Part shown: one piece after another, positions 50,201 to 58,280 of the stretch
Position numbering within the stretch: position 1 is the first letter of the stretch
How the letters are laid out: each line of letters starts with the position of its first letter
From: Nocardioides flavus (ex Wang et al. 2016)
GTDB lineage: Bacteria > Actinomycetota > Actinomycetes > Propionibacteriales > Nocardioidaceae
Direction of reading: 5' to 3'
Assembly (NCBI RefSeq): GCF_014653115.1
Contig: NZ_BNAD01000013.1
Span: 1-64,000 of the forward strand
Length of the DNA stretch: 64,000 nt
Notes under the pieces: model-generated
Told to the model about the DNA's origin: nothing
Database searches by the model: none
Seen by the model: the letters and a program-made list of their open reading frames with translations, nothing else
Made by a program: the position numbers and the translations under genes

Positions 50201-50247
50201 GGCCGGCGTTCGCCGTCTACCACGGGCTCGAGGCGTTGGGCGCCTGA
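50201..50247 (+). pseudogene. Orphan 3' fragment of a small membrane-protein gene
   Basis: These 47 nt match 34274-34320, the end of the 63-residue membrane-protein gene, at 42 positions, including the PAFAVY, GLEALGA and stop codon. The 5' part is missing. It abuts the 3' edge of DUF222 copy B. Confidence 0.7.
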
Positions 50248-50271
50248 CGCCCGGGTCGCGATCCGGTCGGC

Positions 50272-51495
50272 CTACGTCCGTCTGGCGAAGGTGACCTTGT
50301 TGTCGGCGTGGGTGGTCTTCGCGTAGCGGGAGTCGTGGGCCAGGCGGTGATGTCGTGGGCAGAGCAGTCGCCCGTTGGCCAGGTCGGTCAGCCCGCCACG
50401 TGACCAGGGGTCGTCGTGGTGGGCATGACAGCCGGACGCCGAGGTCTCGCAGCCCGTGGCGGTGCAGCCGCCGTCGCGCAGACCGAGCGCGATGCGCTGG
50501 GCCTTGGTGAACAACCGCCGCGTCCGTCCCAGGTCGAGGACCTGGGACTCGGTGCCGAGGACCACGGGGATGATCCCTGCCTCGCACGCCAGCCGACGCG
50601 CCTGGCCCGCGGACATGCGCGTGCCGTCGTCCAGCAGAGCCGTGACGTTGTCCGCGAGCAGCTGCTCCAGCGTCATGGTCACCACCACGGTGGCGTTGAC
50701 GCCCGCGGTCTGCGGGGTGTGGTCCTCGGGGTAGCGCTCGACGTACTCCACCAGCGCCTCACCCAACCTGCGCCGCAACGGCTTCCAGCCGCCGGCCTCG
50801 CCCCTGAGCTCGGCCTCGGTGTGACGCGCCGGGTTCGCCAGCGCCAGCAGGTGGCGCGTGAGGATCTTCCCCACGTGCGAGGGCACGACGAACCGACCAT
50901 GGCACCGGCCCGCGCCGTCGTCGACCAGGACCAGCTCCACGCCCGCGTCGGCGCGTGCCTCCTCACCCGCCAGCACCGCCGCCTCGTGGCACTCCCCGAC
51001 CTCGGGGGCGACCAGGTCCAGGATGCGTTTCCCGATCTGCTTCAGCTCACGCGCATCGTGCTCGCGCGCGAGCGCCAGCAACGTGTTCTCCGCCCGCCAC
51101 CGCGTCTCGGCCTCGACACGTACCGGGAGCGCGTCGACCGCCTCGACCACCGCTCGCGCCTGCTCGGTCCGCAACGCCCCGGAGGACAACGCCGACGCCA
51201 CGCCCGGGTGCGCCTCCAACGCCCGGCCCAACGCCAGGTCACGGCGTGCCTCGCGCCGCGTCGTACGCGTCTGCACCGCCAGCCACGCCGCCACGTCACG
51301 CAGCCCATGCGCCTCGCCCACGTCGTCCGAGGCAGCCAGCACCCGAGCCGTCAGCGCATCCAGCTGCGAGCGGGCCTCGGCCAGCGCGACCAGCGCGGAC
51401 TCCTTCTCCGCGATGCCCATGAACGCCGGCTCCACGCCGCGAGCAGCCTTCAACGCCGCGGAGATGTCAGCGGCACACTCGATGATCGGATGCAT
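50272..51495 (-). CDS. DUF222 / HNH endonuclease (13E12 repeat family), copy B
   Basis: A 407-residue protein almost parallel to copy A: DUF222 region with EPAFMGIAEKESALVALAEA, and HNH domain with GCETSASGCHAHHDDPWSR and NGRLLCPRHHRLAHD. ATG 51495 with GGAGG seven bases upstream. Same strand, length and upstream context as copy A, so a fairly recent duplication. Confidence 0.9.
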   Translation of the reverse strand: MHPIIECAADISAALKAARGVEPAFMGIAEKESALVALAEARSQLDALTARVLAASDDVGEAHGLRDVAAWLAVQTRTTRREARRDLALGRALEAHPGVASALSSGALRTEQARAVVEAVDALPVRVEAETRWRAENTLLALAREHDARELKQIGKRILDLVAPEVGECHEAAVLAGEEARADAGVELVLVDDGAGRCHGRFVVPSHVGKILTRHLLALANPARHTEAELRGEAGGWKPLRRRLGEALVEYVERYPEDHTPQTAGVNATVVVTMTLEQLLADNVTALLDDGTRMSAGQARRLACEAGIIPVVLGTESQVLDLGRTRRLFTKAQRIALGLRDGGCTATGCETSASGCHAHHDDPWSRGGLTDLANGRLLCPRHHRLAHDSRYAKTTHADNKVTFARRT

Positions 51496-51708
51496 GGGCC
51501 ACCTCCTCGGCACGCGTCACGGACACCCACCCTGTTCCGGGGTGATGCGGTGAGACGTGCCGGCCCATTCGCCACGGTCGCCACCCGAGAGCTCGCCTTG
51601 TCGACGGCACCCCGCCAGCACCAGGACGGGTTCTATGGATGACTGTCCCGACCCCCAGATCCCCGTCGCCTCAGACGAGACCCTTTCCGGATCGGCGTGC
51701 TGCACTTA

Positions 51709-51724
51709 TCGTACACCTGTTCGG
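51709..51724 (-). promoter_or_regulatory. LexA/SOS-like box (copy B)
   Basis: Minus strand CCGAACAGGTGTACGA, two mismatches to TCGAAC-N4-GTTCGA, at the same position relative to the DUF222 start as in copy A. Confidence 0.5.
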
Positions 51725-51777
51725 CCGATCGGACCATCACAATTTCGGGGCTGTGGACTGACGCTGGCCACTCCGCC

Positions 51778-51810
51778 GGTCGAGGAGGGACGAAGTCCCA
51801 TCACGAGACC
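51778..51810. repeat. REP-like hairpin
   Basis: GGTCGAGGAGGGAC-GAA-GTCCC...ACGAGACC is a variant of the hairpin at 49474-49515, with an internal GGGAC/GTCCC stem. Confidence 0.65.
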
Positions 51811-51876
51811 CACACCCCACTCGCTCCCGCCTCTGTGGGGGTGGTCCACCGGCGCGGACAGGGGGACCGTGGAGCC

Positions 51877-52245
51877 ATGGCTGTGACGAGCTTCCAGGAC
51901 CTGCCCCTCGCCGACCGCGACCACGACTGGGACGGCGACGCCGCCGAGAAGCGGGTGCGCGAGTGGGCCGGCGCCGAGGACGAACCCAACGAGAAGTACC
52001 GCGAAGCCCACGTCTGGTACGACGCGGACAAGAAGGACAACTTCACCGCCTACAAGCTGTTGATCGCCGACGTCGTCGACGGCCGGCTGCGCGCGGTGCC
52101 GCGCGGGGTGATGGCCGCGGGCAACGTCATGGTCGGCGGGCGCGGTGGCGTGGACCTGCCGTCGAAGGACGTCGATCGCGTCAAGAGCCACCTCGCGAAG
52201 TACTACGCGAAGATGGGCGACGAGGCGCCCTGGGAGCGGGATTGA
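51877..52245 (+). CDS. DUF6582-like small protein
   Basis: A 122-residue soluble protein: DRDHDWDGDAAEKRVREWAG, HVWYDADKKDNFTAYKLLIADV, GGVDLPSKDVDRVKSHLAKYYAKM. This pattern is familiar from proteins encoded near or within phage-type genes (DUF6582). Function unknown. The gene starts 13 nt after a GGGGGA-rich stretch and is followed 48 nt later by the EEP nuclease gene. Confidence 0.65.
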   Translation: MAVTSFQDLPLADRDHDWDGDAAEKRVREWAGAEDEPNEKYREAHVWYDADKKDNFTAYKLLIADVVDGRLRAVPRGVMAAGNVMVGGRGGVDLPSKDVDRVKSHLAKYYAKMGDEAPWERD

Positions 52246-52293
52246 CGGCACACACGTGGTCGAGCCGGCTGATCCGTCCGGCAGGATGCGGCC

Positions 52294-52947
52294 GTGCGCA
52301 TCGGGACCTGGAACCTCGCCGGCCGGTGGTCGGACGACCACCGGAACGTGCTCCTCGAGGCTGACTGCGACGTCTGGCTGCTGACGGAGGTCGACGAGCG
52401 GACGAGCCTGCCCGGCTTCGCGATGCACCTCTCAGCCGCAACGATGGCAGCGCGCCGGCGCTGGGCAGCGGTCGCCAGCCGCGTGCCGATGGCCTCGAGT
52501 CCTGACCCGCACCGGGCGAGCGTGGCGGCGCAGGTCGGTGCGACGACATACGTCAGCTCGGTGCTGCCGTGGCGAGCCGCCCGATCGGGTCCGGTGTGGG
52601 TTGGCGAGCGTCACGCCGGCAGGACGCAGAACGCGGTGGACGAGCTGACCCTGCGGCTGCGCGCCGCTCCGTCCGTGGTGTGGGGCGGCGACTGGAACCA
52701 CGCGCTGCTCGGCAAGGAGTACGCGGGCTCGAAGGCCGGCCGAGCCTCGGTCACGGCTGCCCTCGACGAGCTCGGTCTGGTCGTGCCGACGACCGAGCTG
52801 CCGCACGCCATCGACGGCCTGCTCAGCATCGACCACGTCGCCGTACCTGCCGGTTGGTCCGCGACCGCGCGGCGGATCGTCGCGGAGAGCGACGGCAGGC
52901 GCCTGTCCGACCATGACGCGTACGTCGTCGACGCTCAGGAGGCATGA
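52294..52947 (+). CDS. Endonuclease/exonuclease/phosphatase (EEP) family protein
   Basis: A 217-residue compact EEP-fold enzyme: GTWNLAGRWSDDH at the start, LLTEVDE near residue 31 (metal Glu), VVWGGDWNHALLG near 128, SIDHVAVP near 172, and LSDHDAYVV near 207. All usual metal and catalytic positions are present. Likely a nuclease or phosphodiesterase. No signal peptide. It ends 3 nt before the large helicase gene, so the two form an operon. Confidence 0.82.
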   Translation: MRIGTWNLAGRWSDDHRNVLLEADCDVWLLTEVDERTSLPGFAMHLSAATMAARRRWAAVASRVPMASSPDPHRASVAAQVGATTYVSSVLPWRAARSGPVWVGERHAGRTQNAVDELTLRLRAAPSVVWGGDWNHALLGKEYAGSKAGRASVTAALDELGLVVPTTELPHAIDGLLSIDHVAVPAGWSATARRIVAESDGRRLSDHDAYVVDAQEA

Positions 52948-52950
52948 GCG

Positions 52951-55764
52951 GTGCCCGACCCGCACACGCTCACCGTGCCCCCGCTGCGCATCCACCAGCG
53001 GGAGGCGCTCGCGGCACTCGCCGGCGCCTGGGACGACGCGGAACACCCGCGGGCCTGGGTCGTCCTGCCGCCCGGAGCGGGCAAGACGCGCGTCGGCCTG
53101 GAGGCCGTCGCCGCCGAGCTCCGGGCACACCCCGACACGCGGGCCGTCGTGCTCGCCCCCAACACCGCCATCCAGTCGCAGTGGATCGCCGAGGCCCAGA
53201 CGTTGGGGCTCGACGCTAGTGACGACAAGTCCCTCGCCAGCCCGCTGACCTGCCTGACCTACCAGTCCCTGGCCGTTTTCGACTCCGAGGCCGCGGACGA
53301 CGACGACTCCACGACCACGGTCGTCGACCGGCTCCACCCCAACGGCGTCGCCCTCTTCGACCGGATCCGCGCAGAGCCTCGCCTGGTGCTCGTCCTCGAC
53401 GAGTGCCACCACCTGCTCGAGGTGTGGGGGCGCCTGCTCGCCGAGCTGCTCGAAGCAGTCGACCGCGCCCACGTCCTGGCGCTCACCGCCACCCCGCCCG
53501 AGAGCCTCGCCGGCGAGCAGCGCGCCCTCGTCGACCAGCTCTTCGGGTCCATCCGCTACCGCGTCTCGGTGCCGGCGGTGGTCAAGGAGGGGCACCTCGC
53601 GCCGTTCGACGAGCTCGTCTGGCTGACCACCCCCACCCCGACCGAGGAGGACTGGCTCACCAGCGAGGCGCTGCGCTTCACCGAGCTCACCACCCTGCTC
53701 ACCACCCCGGGCTTCGGGTCGGTCGGGTTCTACGAGTGGCTCACCGCCCGGTTCGTCGAGCCGGTCCCTGCCACGACAACCTGGGCTGCGCTCGCCGAGC
53801 GGGAGCCCGACCTCTGCGACTCCGCCCTGCGCATGCACCACGCGGGCCTGCTCGCCCTGCCCGTCGGCGCCCGGCTGCGCGAGGAGCACCGGCACGCGCC
53901 GTCGGCCGAGGACTGGGTCCGGCTCCTCGGGGACTGGCTGCTCCACCACGTCGCCGAGTCCGACAACCCGGCCGACGCCGAGGTGCTCGCGGTGGTAAAG
54001 GCCGCGCTGCCGTCCGTGGGCTACCAGTGGACCCGCCGCGGCGTACGCCGTGGGCGCTCCACCGTCGAGCGCGTGCTGGCCCGGTCATACGCCAAGCCCG
54101 GGGCGGCCGCGCAAATCATCGCTGCCGAGCACGCCGCCATCGGCGAGCGGACCCGGGCGCTGGTGCTGTGCGACCACGAGCGCGCGTCCGCGACCGTGCC
54201 GGTCACCCTCGCCGGGGTCCTCGACGCCGAGGCCGGCTCGGCGCTCGCGGCGCTGGATGCCCTGCTGGCCGACCCTGACACCGCCCTCCTCCACCCGATG
54301 CTGGTCACCGGGTCCGTCGTCGCCGCGTCGGAAGCGACGCTGCGCGATCTCGTCGCCTTCGTCGCCGACCGCGACCTCGACCTGGCCGCGAAGCTGGTCA
54401 TCGAGGCCGGCGCCGGTGCTGTCTCGACGTGCACGTCCGGGTGGACCTCGCGCACCTGGGTCGGCCACGTCACCGCGTTCTTCGAGGCCGGCCGGACCCA
54501 GGTCCTCGTCGGCACCCGCGGCCTCCTCGGCGAGGGGTGGAACGCCCGCGGCGTCTCCACCCTCATCGACCTGACCACCGCGACCACCCTGACGGCTGTC
54601 GTCCAGACGCGCGGCCGGGCGCTGCGCACCGACCCGACCTGGCCGGACAAGGTCGCCACCAACTGGACGGTCGTGTGCGTCTCGGAGGCTCACCTCAAGG
54701 GCGACAACGACTGGTTCCGGCTGGTGCGCAAGCACCAGGGCTTCCACGGCGTGGACGCCGACGGCGACATCGTCGACGGGGTCGCCCATATCGAAGCGTC
54801 CTTCTCCCCGTACGCGCCACCGCCGGTCGCGTCCTTCGACGCGCTCAACGCCCGCATGCTCGTCGCTGCCGCCGACCGCGACGCCATCCGCGAGGCGTGG
54901 GCGGTCGGCGAACCCTACGAAGACGTCACCCTGACAGCGCTGCGCGTCAGGCCTGCCACTTCGCCCGTGGTCGTGCCGCCGGACGAGGTCGTGGCGCTGA
55001 CGCCTGCCCCGCCGACGTGGCGGCTGGCTTCGGACGGGATGACCACCGACAGCCCGGTGCCGGCGACGAGCTGGCGTACGCCGCTGGCGCTGGCCGCGGG
55101 GACAGCCGGCGTCGGCGGCGCGACCACCTTCGTTGGGCCGTGGGCGGTTGCGGCTGCCGGCACCGTTGGCGTCTTGGCCACCCTCGGCCAGGCCGCCGTC
55201 ACCGGTCGCGACCACGCCGACACCCTCACGCAATGGGTGCGCTCACAGCTCGCTCTGACGACGGGCGTCCCGCCGCTCGAGGCGGTCGCCGCCGCCGTCG
55301 CGGACGGCCTCGCGGCGGCCGGGCTGACCAGTGTGGGCGCGCCCGGCCTCGCCGTAGACGTCCATCCCGGCGGGGAGTACCGCTTCCGTCTCGTCGGCAC
55401 GGAGACCGACGCCGAGGTCTTCGCGGTCGCGTTCGACGAGGCGATCGGACCGGTCGGCGCACCGCGCTACATCGTGTCCCGCTTCACCGACGCGCAGGCC
55501 CCGGACGACCCCATCCGTACGCGCGCCGGCGCCCGCAAGGCGTTACAGGCTGCACGCGCGAGCGCGGAGGCGTGGCACCCGGTGCCCACCGTCCTCGGCC
55601 GCAACGCCACCAGCGCCAACCACTACCTCGCAGCCTGGCGTCGGTGGGTCGGCGAGGGCCGCCTGCTCGCCGCAGCGAAGCCGGAGGGAGCCGGCATCGT
55701 GGCCGCGGTGTCGGGCGAGGACCCGTTCGCGGCGACCACCGTGATGCGGCGCCACTGGTCCTGA
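52951..55764 (+). CDS. SF2 DEAD/DEAH-type helicase with novel C-terminal region
   Basis: A 937-residue protein. SF2 motifs: IHQREALAAL (Q-like), PPGAGKTRVG near residue 42, DECHH near 150, LTATPP, LVGTRGLLGEGWNARG near 515, and QTRGRALRTDP near 552. From about 640 the protein leaves the helicase fold. A hydrophobic Gly/Ala-rich pair of segments (about 712-745) is followed by a ~190-residue C-terminal domain with FRLVGTETDAEVFAVAFDE and NHYLAAWRRWVGEGR. I do not recognise that domain. GTG 52951 directly follows the EEP gene, suggesting joint function, possibly defence. Confidence 0.78.
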   Translation: MPDPHTLTVPPLRIHQREALAALAGAWDDAEHPRAWVVLPPGAGKTRVGLEAVAAELRAHPDTRAVVLAPNTAIQSQWIAEAQTLGLDASDDKSLASPLTCLTYQSLAVFDSEAADDDDSTTTVVDRLHPNGVALFDRIRAEPRLVLVLDECHHLLEVWGRLLAELLEAVDRAHVLALTATPPESLAGEQRALVDQLFGSIRYRVSVPAVVKEGHLAPFDELVWLTTPTPTEEDWLTSEALRFTELTTLLTTPGFGSVGFYEWLTARFVEPVPATTTWAALAEREPDLCDSALRMHHAGLLALPVGARLREEHRHAPSAEDWVRLLGDWLLHHVAESDNPADAEVLAVVKAALPSVGYQWTRRGVRRGRSTVERVLARSYAKPGAAAQIIAAEHAAIGERTRALVLCDHERASATVPVTLAGVLDAEAGSALAALDALLADPDTALLHPMLVTGSVVAASEATLRDLVAFVADRDLDLAAKLVIEAGAGAVSTCTSGWTSRTWVGHVTAFFEAGRTQVLVGTRGLLGEGWNARGVSTLIDLTTATTLTAVVQTRGRALRTDPTWPDKVATNWTVVCVSEAHLKGDNDWFRLVRKHQGFHGVDADGDIVDGVAHIEASFSPYAPPPVASFDALNARMLVAAADRDAIREAWAVGEPYEDVTLTALRVRPATSPVVVPPDEVVALTPAPPTWRLASDGMTTDSPVPATSWRTPLALAAGTAGVGGATTFVGPWAVAAAGTVGVLATLGQAAVTGRDHADTLTQWVRSQLALTTGVPPLEAVAAAVADGLAAAGLTSVGAPGLAVDVHPGGEYRFRLVGTETDAEVFAVAFDEAIGPVGAPRYIVSRFTDAQAPDDPIRTRAGARKALQAARASAEAWHPVPTVLGRNATSANHYLAAWRRWVGEGRLLAAAKPEGAGIVAAVSGEDPFAATTVMRRHWS

Positions 55765-55799
55765 CCGCACCTCGGGTGGCGCGCTCGGCGGCACGGTGC

Positions 55800-56180
55800 C
55801 TAGACCGTGACGATCGCCAGCGTCGGATCCAGCAGCGCGATGTCGTCCGGGTCCGACGTCAGCACGGCCAAGTCGCGACGTCGCGCGTGCAGGGCGACGT
55901 GCCCGTCCACCACGTCGGCGACGCCGACCGCTCCGCACAGGACTCCGACGGCGCGCGCCATCTCAGCATCGAGGTCGACCAGGACGACATCGCTCGCGCC
56001 GAGCAGGCGCGCGAGCCGCGCCTGCCGCGAACCGTCGCGCCACACCTGAGCGATGACGGGGGTGGGGATCTCCACCGCCCCACCGGCGGCGATCACGCGG
56101 TCGAGCAGGTGGACCACCCGCGCCTGCCCACGGTCGAGGGCGATGAGGGCGCCCGCGTCCAGGCAGAAGCCGCGGGTCAC
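55800..56180 (-). CDS. PIN-domain toxin (VapC-like)
   Basis: A 126-residue PIN-fold RNase: FCLDAGALIALDRG (first Asp), EIPTPVIAQVWRDG (Glu/Asp region), VADVVDGHVALHA (later acidic residues), AVLTSDPDDIALL. VapC toxins cut tRNA or rRNA. The GTG start at 56180 overlaps the antitoxin stop by 4 nt. Convergent with the helicase gene. Confidence 0.85.
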   Translation of the reverse strand: MTRGFCLDAGALIALDRGQARVVHLLDRVIAAGGAVEIPTPVIAQVWRDGSRQARLARLLGASDVVLVDLDAEMARAVGVLCGAVGVADVVDGHVALHARRRDLAVLTSDPDDIALLDPTLAIVTV

Positions 56181-56416
56181 GGCTCCAGCTGCGCTGCGGC
56201 GAGCGCGTCCCGCACCCACGCCTCGTCCGCGGCCGTCAGCGGCCCGGCCTCCGAGCGCCACTCAGCCAACACCTCGGCCACGGACTCGCGCTCGGCCTTC
56301 TCCCGCATCGCACTCGCGACGTACGCCGACACCGAGCTCGCTCGACCGGCAGCCACCGCGGCGGCCGCGGACGCGACGAGGTCGTCCGGCAGGCTGACCG
56401 TGATGCGAGCGCTCAT
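56177..56416 (-). CDS. Ribbon-helix-helix antitoxin (VapB-like)
   Basis: A 79-residue protein with an N-terminal RHH motif (ARITVSLPDDLVASAAAAV, SSVSAYVASAMREKAERE) and an acidic C-terminal tail for toxin binding. Its start codon lies within one of two AGTATGA direct repeats, so it probably represses its own promoter. Confidence 0.85.
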   Translation of the reverse strand: MSARITVSLPDDLVASAAAAVAAGRASSVSAYVASAMREKAERESVAEVLAEWRSEAGPLTAADEAWVRDALAAAQLEP

Positions 56417-56430
56417 ACTTTGATCATACT
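56413..56430 (-). promoter_or_regulatory. VapBC promoter/operator
   Basis: On the minus strand AGTATGA occurs twice 11 bp apart (56430-56424 and 56419-56413). The first contains a TATGAT -10 hexamer; the second contains the antitoxin ATG, so the transcript would be leaderless. Confidence 0.65.
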
Positions 56431-57035
56431 GTCCGGCGCGGGAGCGGGACCACTGTCGAAGACTCCTCCGGCAGGGGTCGACGCCGGCGACGGCGCCTGT
56501 CGTCGTCCTCGCGGTCGATCTCATCCTCATAGGGCAACGGCGGGTAGTCGACGTACCTCGGATCGGCCCGCACCATGACCTCCCTGCTGACCTCGTTGTC
56601 CTCCACCCGGATGGCGAACAGCTCCTTGTTGTCACGTCGGCAGCCCACGACGGTTCCCGACAGCACGTGGTCGAAGGTGAAGTCCTCGAACCGCGGGTCC
56701 GAGGCCGCGCGAGCACCCGGCTTCAGGAAGTGGTCGATGACGTATCGCAGCCACGGCTCCATCGAGTACGACTTCTCCTTGCCGCTCCAGGAGATGCAGC
56801 ACCCGTCCCAGCAGACCTCCCAGTCACACCAGAGATTCGGCTGCCCCTGCCCCGGACGGTTGTAGCGGTCACCCGCACCGGCACCGGACTCCGCGCGCGG
56901 ATTGCCTGGCACGTCGTACGGATCTCCTCGGTCGTAGCGCCGCGACGCGCCGAACGCGGAGAGATAGGCGATCTCTGAGTCGTTCAGAGGCGGTTCGATG
57001 TCGACGTGGCCGACGAAGTCGGTGCTGAAACCCAT
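56424..57035 (-). CDS. Hypothetical protein, 203 aa
   Basis: A 203-residue protein with four closely spaced cysteines in a Trp-rich segment (WCDWEVCWDGCCISW near residue 70-84) that could bind metal, and a C-terminal run of Asp then Arg (EDDDRRRRRRR). It ends inside the VapB operator. CTGGAGGACAC precedes ATG 57035. A TCCACAG box lies about 75 nt upstream. Family unknown. Confidence 0.6.
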   Translation of the reverse strand: MGFSTDFVGHVDIEPPLNDSEIAYLSAFGASRRYDRGDPYDVPGNPRAESGAGAGDRYNRPGQGQPNLWCDWEVCWDGCCISWSGKEKSYSMEPWLRYVIDHFLKPGARAASDPRFEDFTFDHVLSGTVVGCRRDNKELFAIRVEDNEVSREVMVRADPRYVDYPPLPYEDEIDREDDDRRRRRRRPLPEESSTVVPLPRRTV

Positions 57036-57110
57036 GTGTCCTCCAGTGTCCTCGGGGTCGGCTCCCACCTTCACCGCGTCGCAACGCCGACACCAGACCG
57101 GCGGTGCTGC

Positions 57111-57117
57111 CTGTGGA
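57111..57117. promoter_or_regulatory. TCCACAG/CTGTGGA box in a divergent promoter
   Basis: CTGCCTGTGGA ends 42 nt before ATG 57160. The same CTGCCTGTGGA lies 43 nt before ATG 35662, and the inverse orientation faces the minus-strand gene at 57035. Confidence 0.45.
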
Positions 57118-57159
57118 TGACGGCAGCGCGCACGGGTGTGGTCGGGGCATCGTGACGAC

Positions 57160-57609
57160 ATGGACGAACTGAGGACGTACGAGCTCCGCGATCCGGCGGC
57201 ACTGATTCGCGAGGTGGCCGACACCGTGACCCTCGTCGAGGACAGCGCGTGGCTGGCACTCATCCACCACCCGTCGACGCACCAGACGTTGCTCCGCGTC
57301 GACCCGCTGCCCGTTCCGGCCCTGCTGGACGATGACGACGACATCTCCGAGCACCTCCGCGCAGCGACGGAGGCGTTCGGGGTCCCATGGGCCAACAACG
57401 GGAAGGGTCCCGACCACAAGGCCGTGACCATCGTCGTGCGACCCGGCTTCGCGGTCTTCGGACCCAACGAGGGCGTCTGGTGCCGAGGCTGGCGCCGTGC
57501 CAATCACTTCCAGGACGTCTACACGGGTGAGCTCGTCCTGGTCACCGAGCACGGCTGGGTGGACTTCATGACCGACGCCTGCGGCCACGAGCCCCGGATG
57601 GTGGCCTGA
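57160..57609 (+). CDS. Hypothetical protein, 149 aa
   Basis: A 149-residue soluble protein: MDELRTYELRDPAALIREVA, WLALIHHPSTHQTLLRVDPL, KAVTIVVRPGFAVFGPNEGVW, and a VTEHGWVDFMTDACG end. It resembles short proteins found near toxin or competence genes in actinobacteria, but I cannot name a family. Confidence 0.6.
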   Translation: MDELRTYELRDPAALIREVADTVTLVEDSAWLALIHHPSTHQTLLRVDPLPVPALLDDDDDISEHLRAATEAFGVPWANNGKGPDHKAVTIVVRPGFAVFGPNEGVWCRGWRRANHFQDVYTGELVLVTEHGWVDFMTDACGHEPRMVA

Positions 57610-57642
57610 AGACTTCGCCGCACGTGCTGCAAGGCTGTCCCC

Positions 57643-58197
57643 ATGACCGAGGACGAGCTGTTCGACGTGCTGACCGCGATCGAGGAACGTGTCCCGCTCG
57701 ATGAGAAGCCTGCGTGGTTCGAGCGTGAGGCCAACGACCTCGAGCCCGGCGAGCACGGACGCGCGTCGCTGCTAATTGCGGCCGGTGAGCACTGGCAGAT
57801 GAGGAAGGAGTACGACCACGCGCGGCGCTGCTTCCGGCTCGCGATGCGCGACGGCGGCGAGTCAGCCTCCGACCCGATCGCGAACCTGTTGTCGCTGGCG
57901 CTGGACGAGGGCGACGTGGAGTTGGTCACGGAGCTCGACCAGACGTTGCGCGGGTTGGCGCGCGAGGACGAGGTGAGCCCGACCACCTGCCACCTCGTCG
58001 CCGAGGCGTACGAGATCCACGGCCAGCTGCGGCAGGCGTTGCGCTGGTACAACATCCCGTTCACCCACGGCTATCCGGATGGTGACCCCGCCGACTCGAT
58101 GTTGCTCGACGGACGCAGGCGGGTCCGGACCGCACTCGGCCTCGCTCCCGACCAGCTCGACGTCATGGCCGAGGAGCTTCGCCAAACCCGACGGTAG
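57643..58197 (+). CDS. TPR-like hypothetical protein
   Basis: A 184-residue, all-helical acidic protein with tetratricopeptide-like helices (LLIAAGEHWQMRKEYDHARR, CHLVAEAYEIHGQLRQALRW). No signal peptide. It probably mediates protein contacts. 33 nt after the preceding hypothetical gene. Confidence 0.65.
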   Translation: MTEDELFDVLTAIEERVPLDEKPAWFEREANDLEPGEHGRASLLIAAGEHWQMRKEYDHARRCFRLAMRDGGESASDPIANLLSLALDEGDVELVTELDQTLRGLAREDEVSPTTCHLVAEAYEIHGQLRQALRWYNIPFTHGYPDGDPADSMLLDGRRRVRTALGLAPDQLDVMAEELRQTRR

Positions 58198-58280
58198 ACC
58201 GCAGGCGGCGAAGTCCACTCCGCCGGCCGGACTCGCATACCTCTATCCGCTCGGCGCTGACGTCGCGGCAGTATTGCGCC

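Larger units (their letters stand above)
50265..51724. repeat. 1.46-kb duplicated segment, copy B
   Basis: Direct repeat of 40205-41667, offset by about 10.06 kb, containing the second DUF222/HNH gene and its upstream region to the SOS-like box. Confidence 0.85.
51496..51876. promoter_or_regulatory. Intergenic region between DUF222 copy B and the DUF6582 gene
   Basis: A 381-nt gene-free stretch holding the conserved DUF222 upstream block, an SOS-like box (51709-51724), a CTGTGGA box near 51752 and a REP-like hairpin (51778-51810). No further gene supported. Confidence 0.6.
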
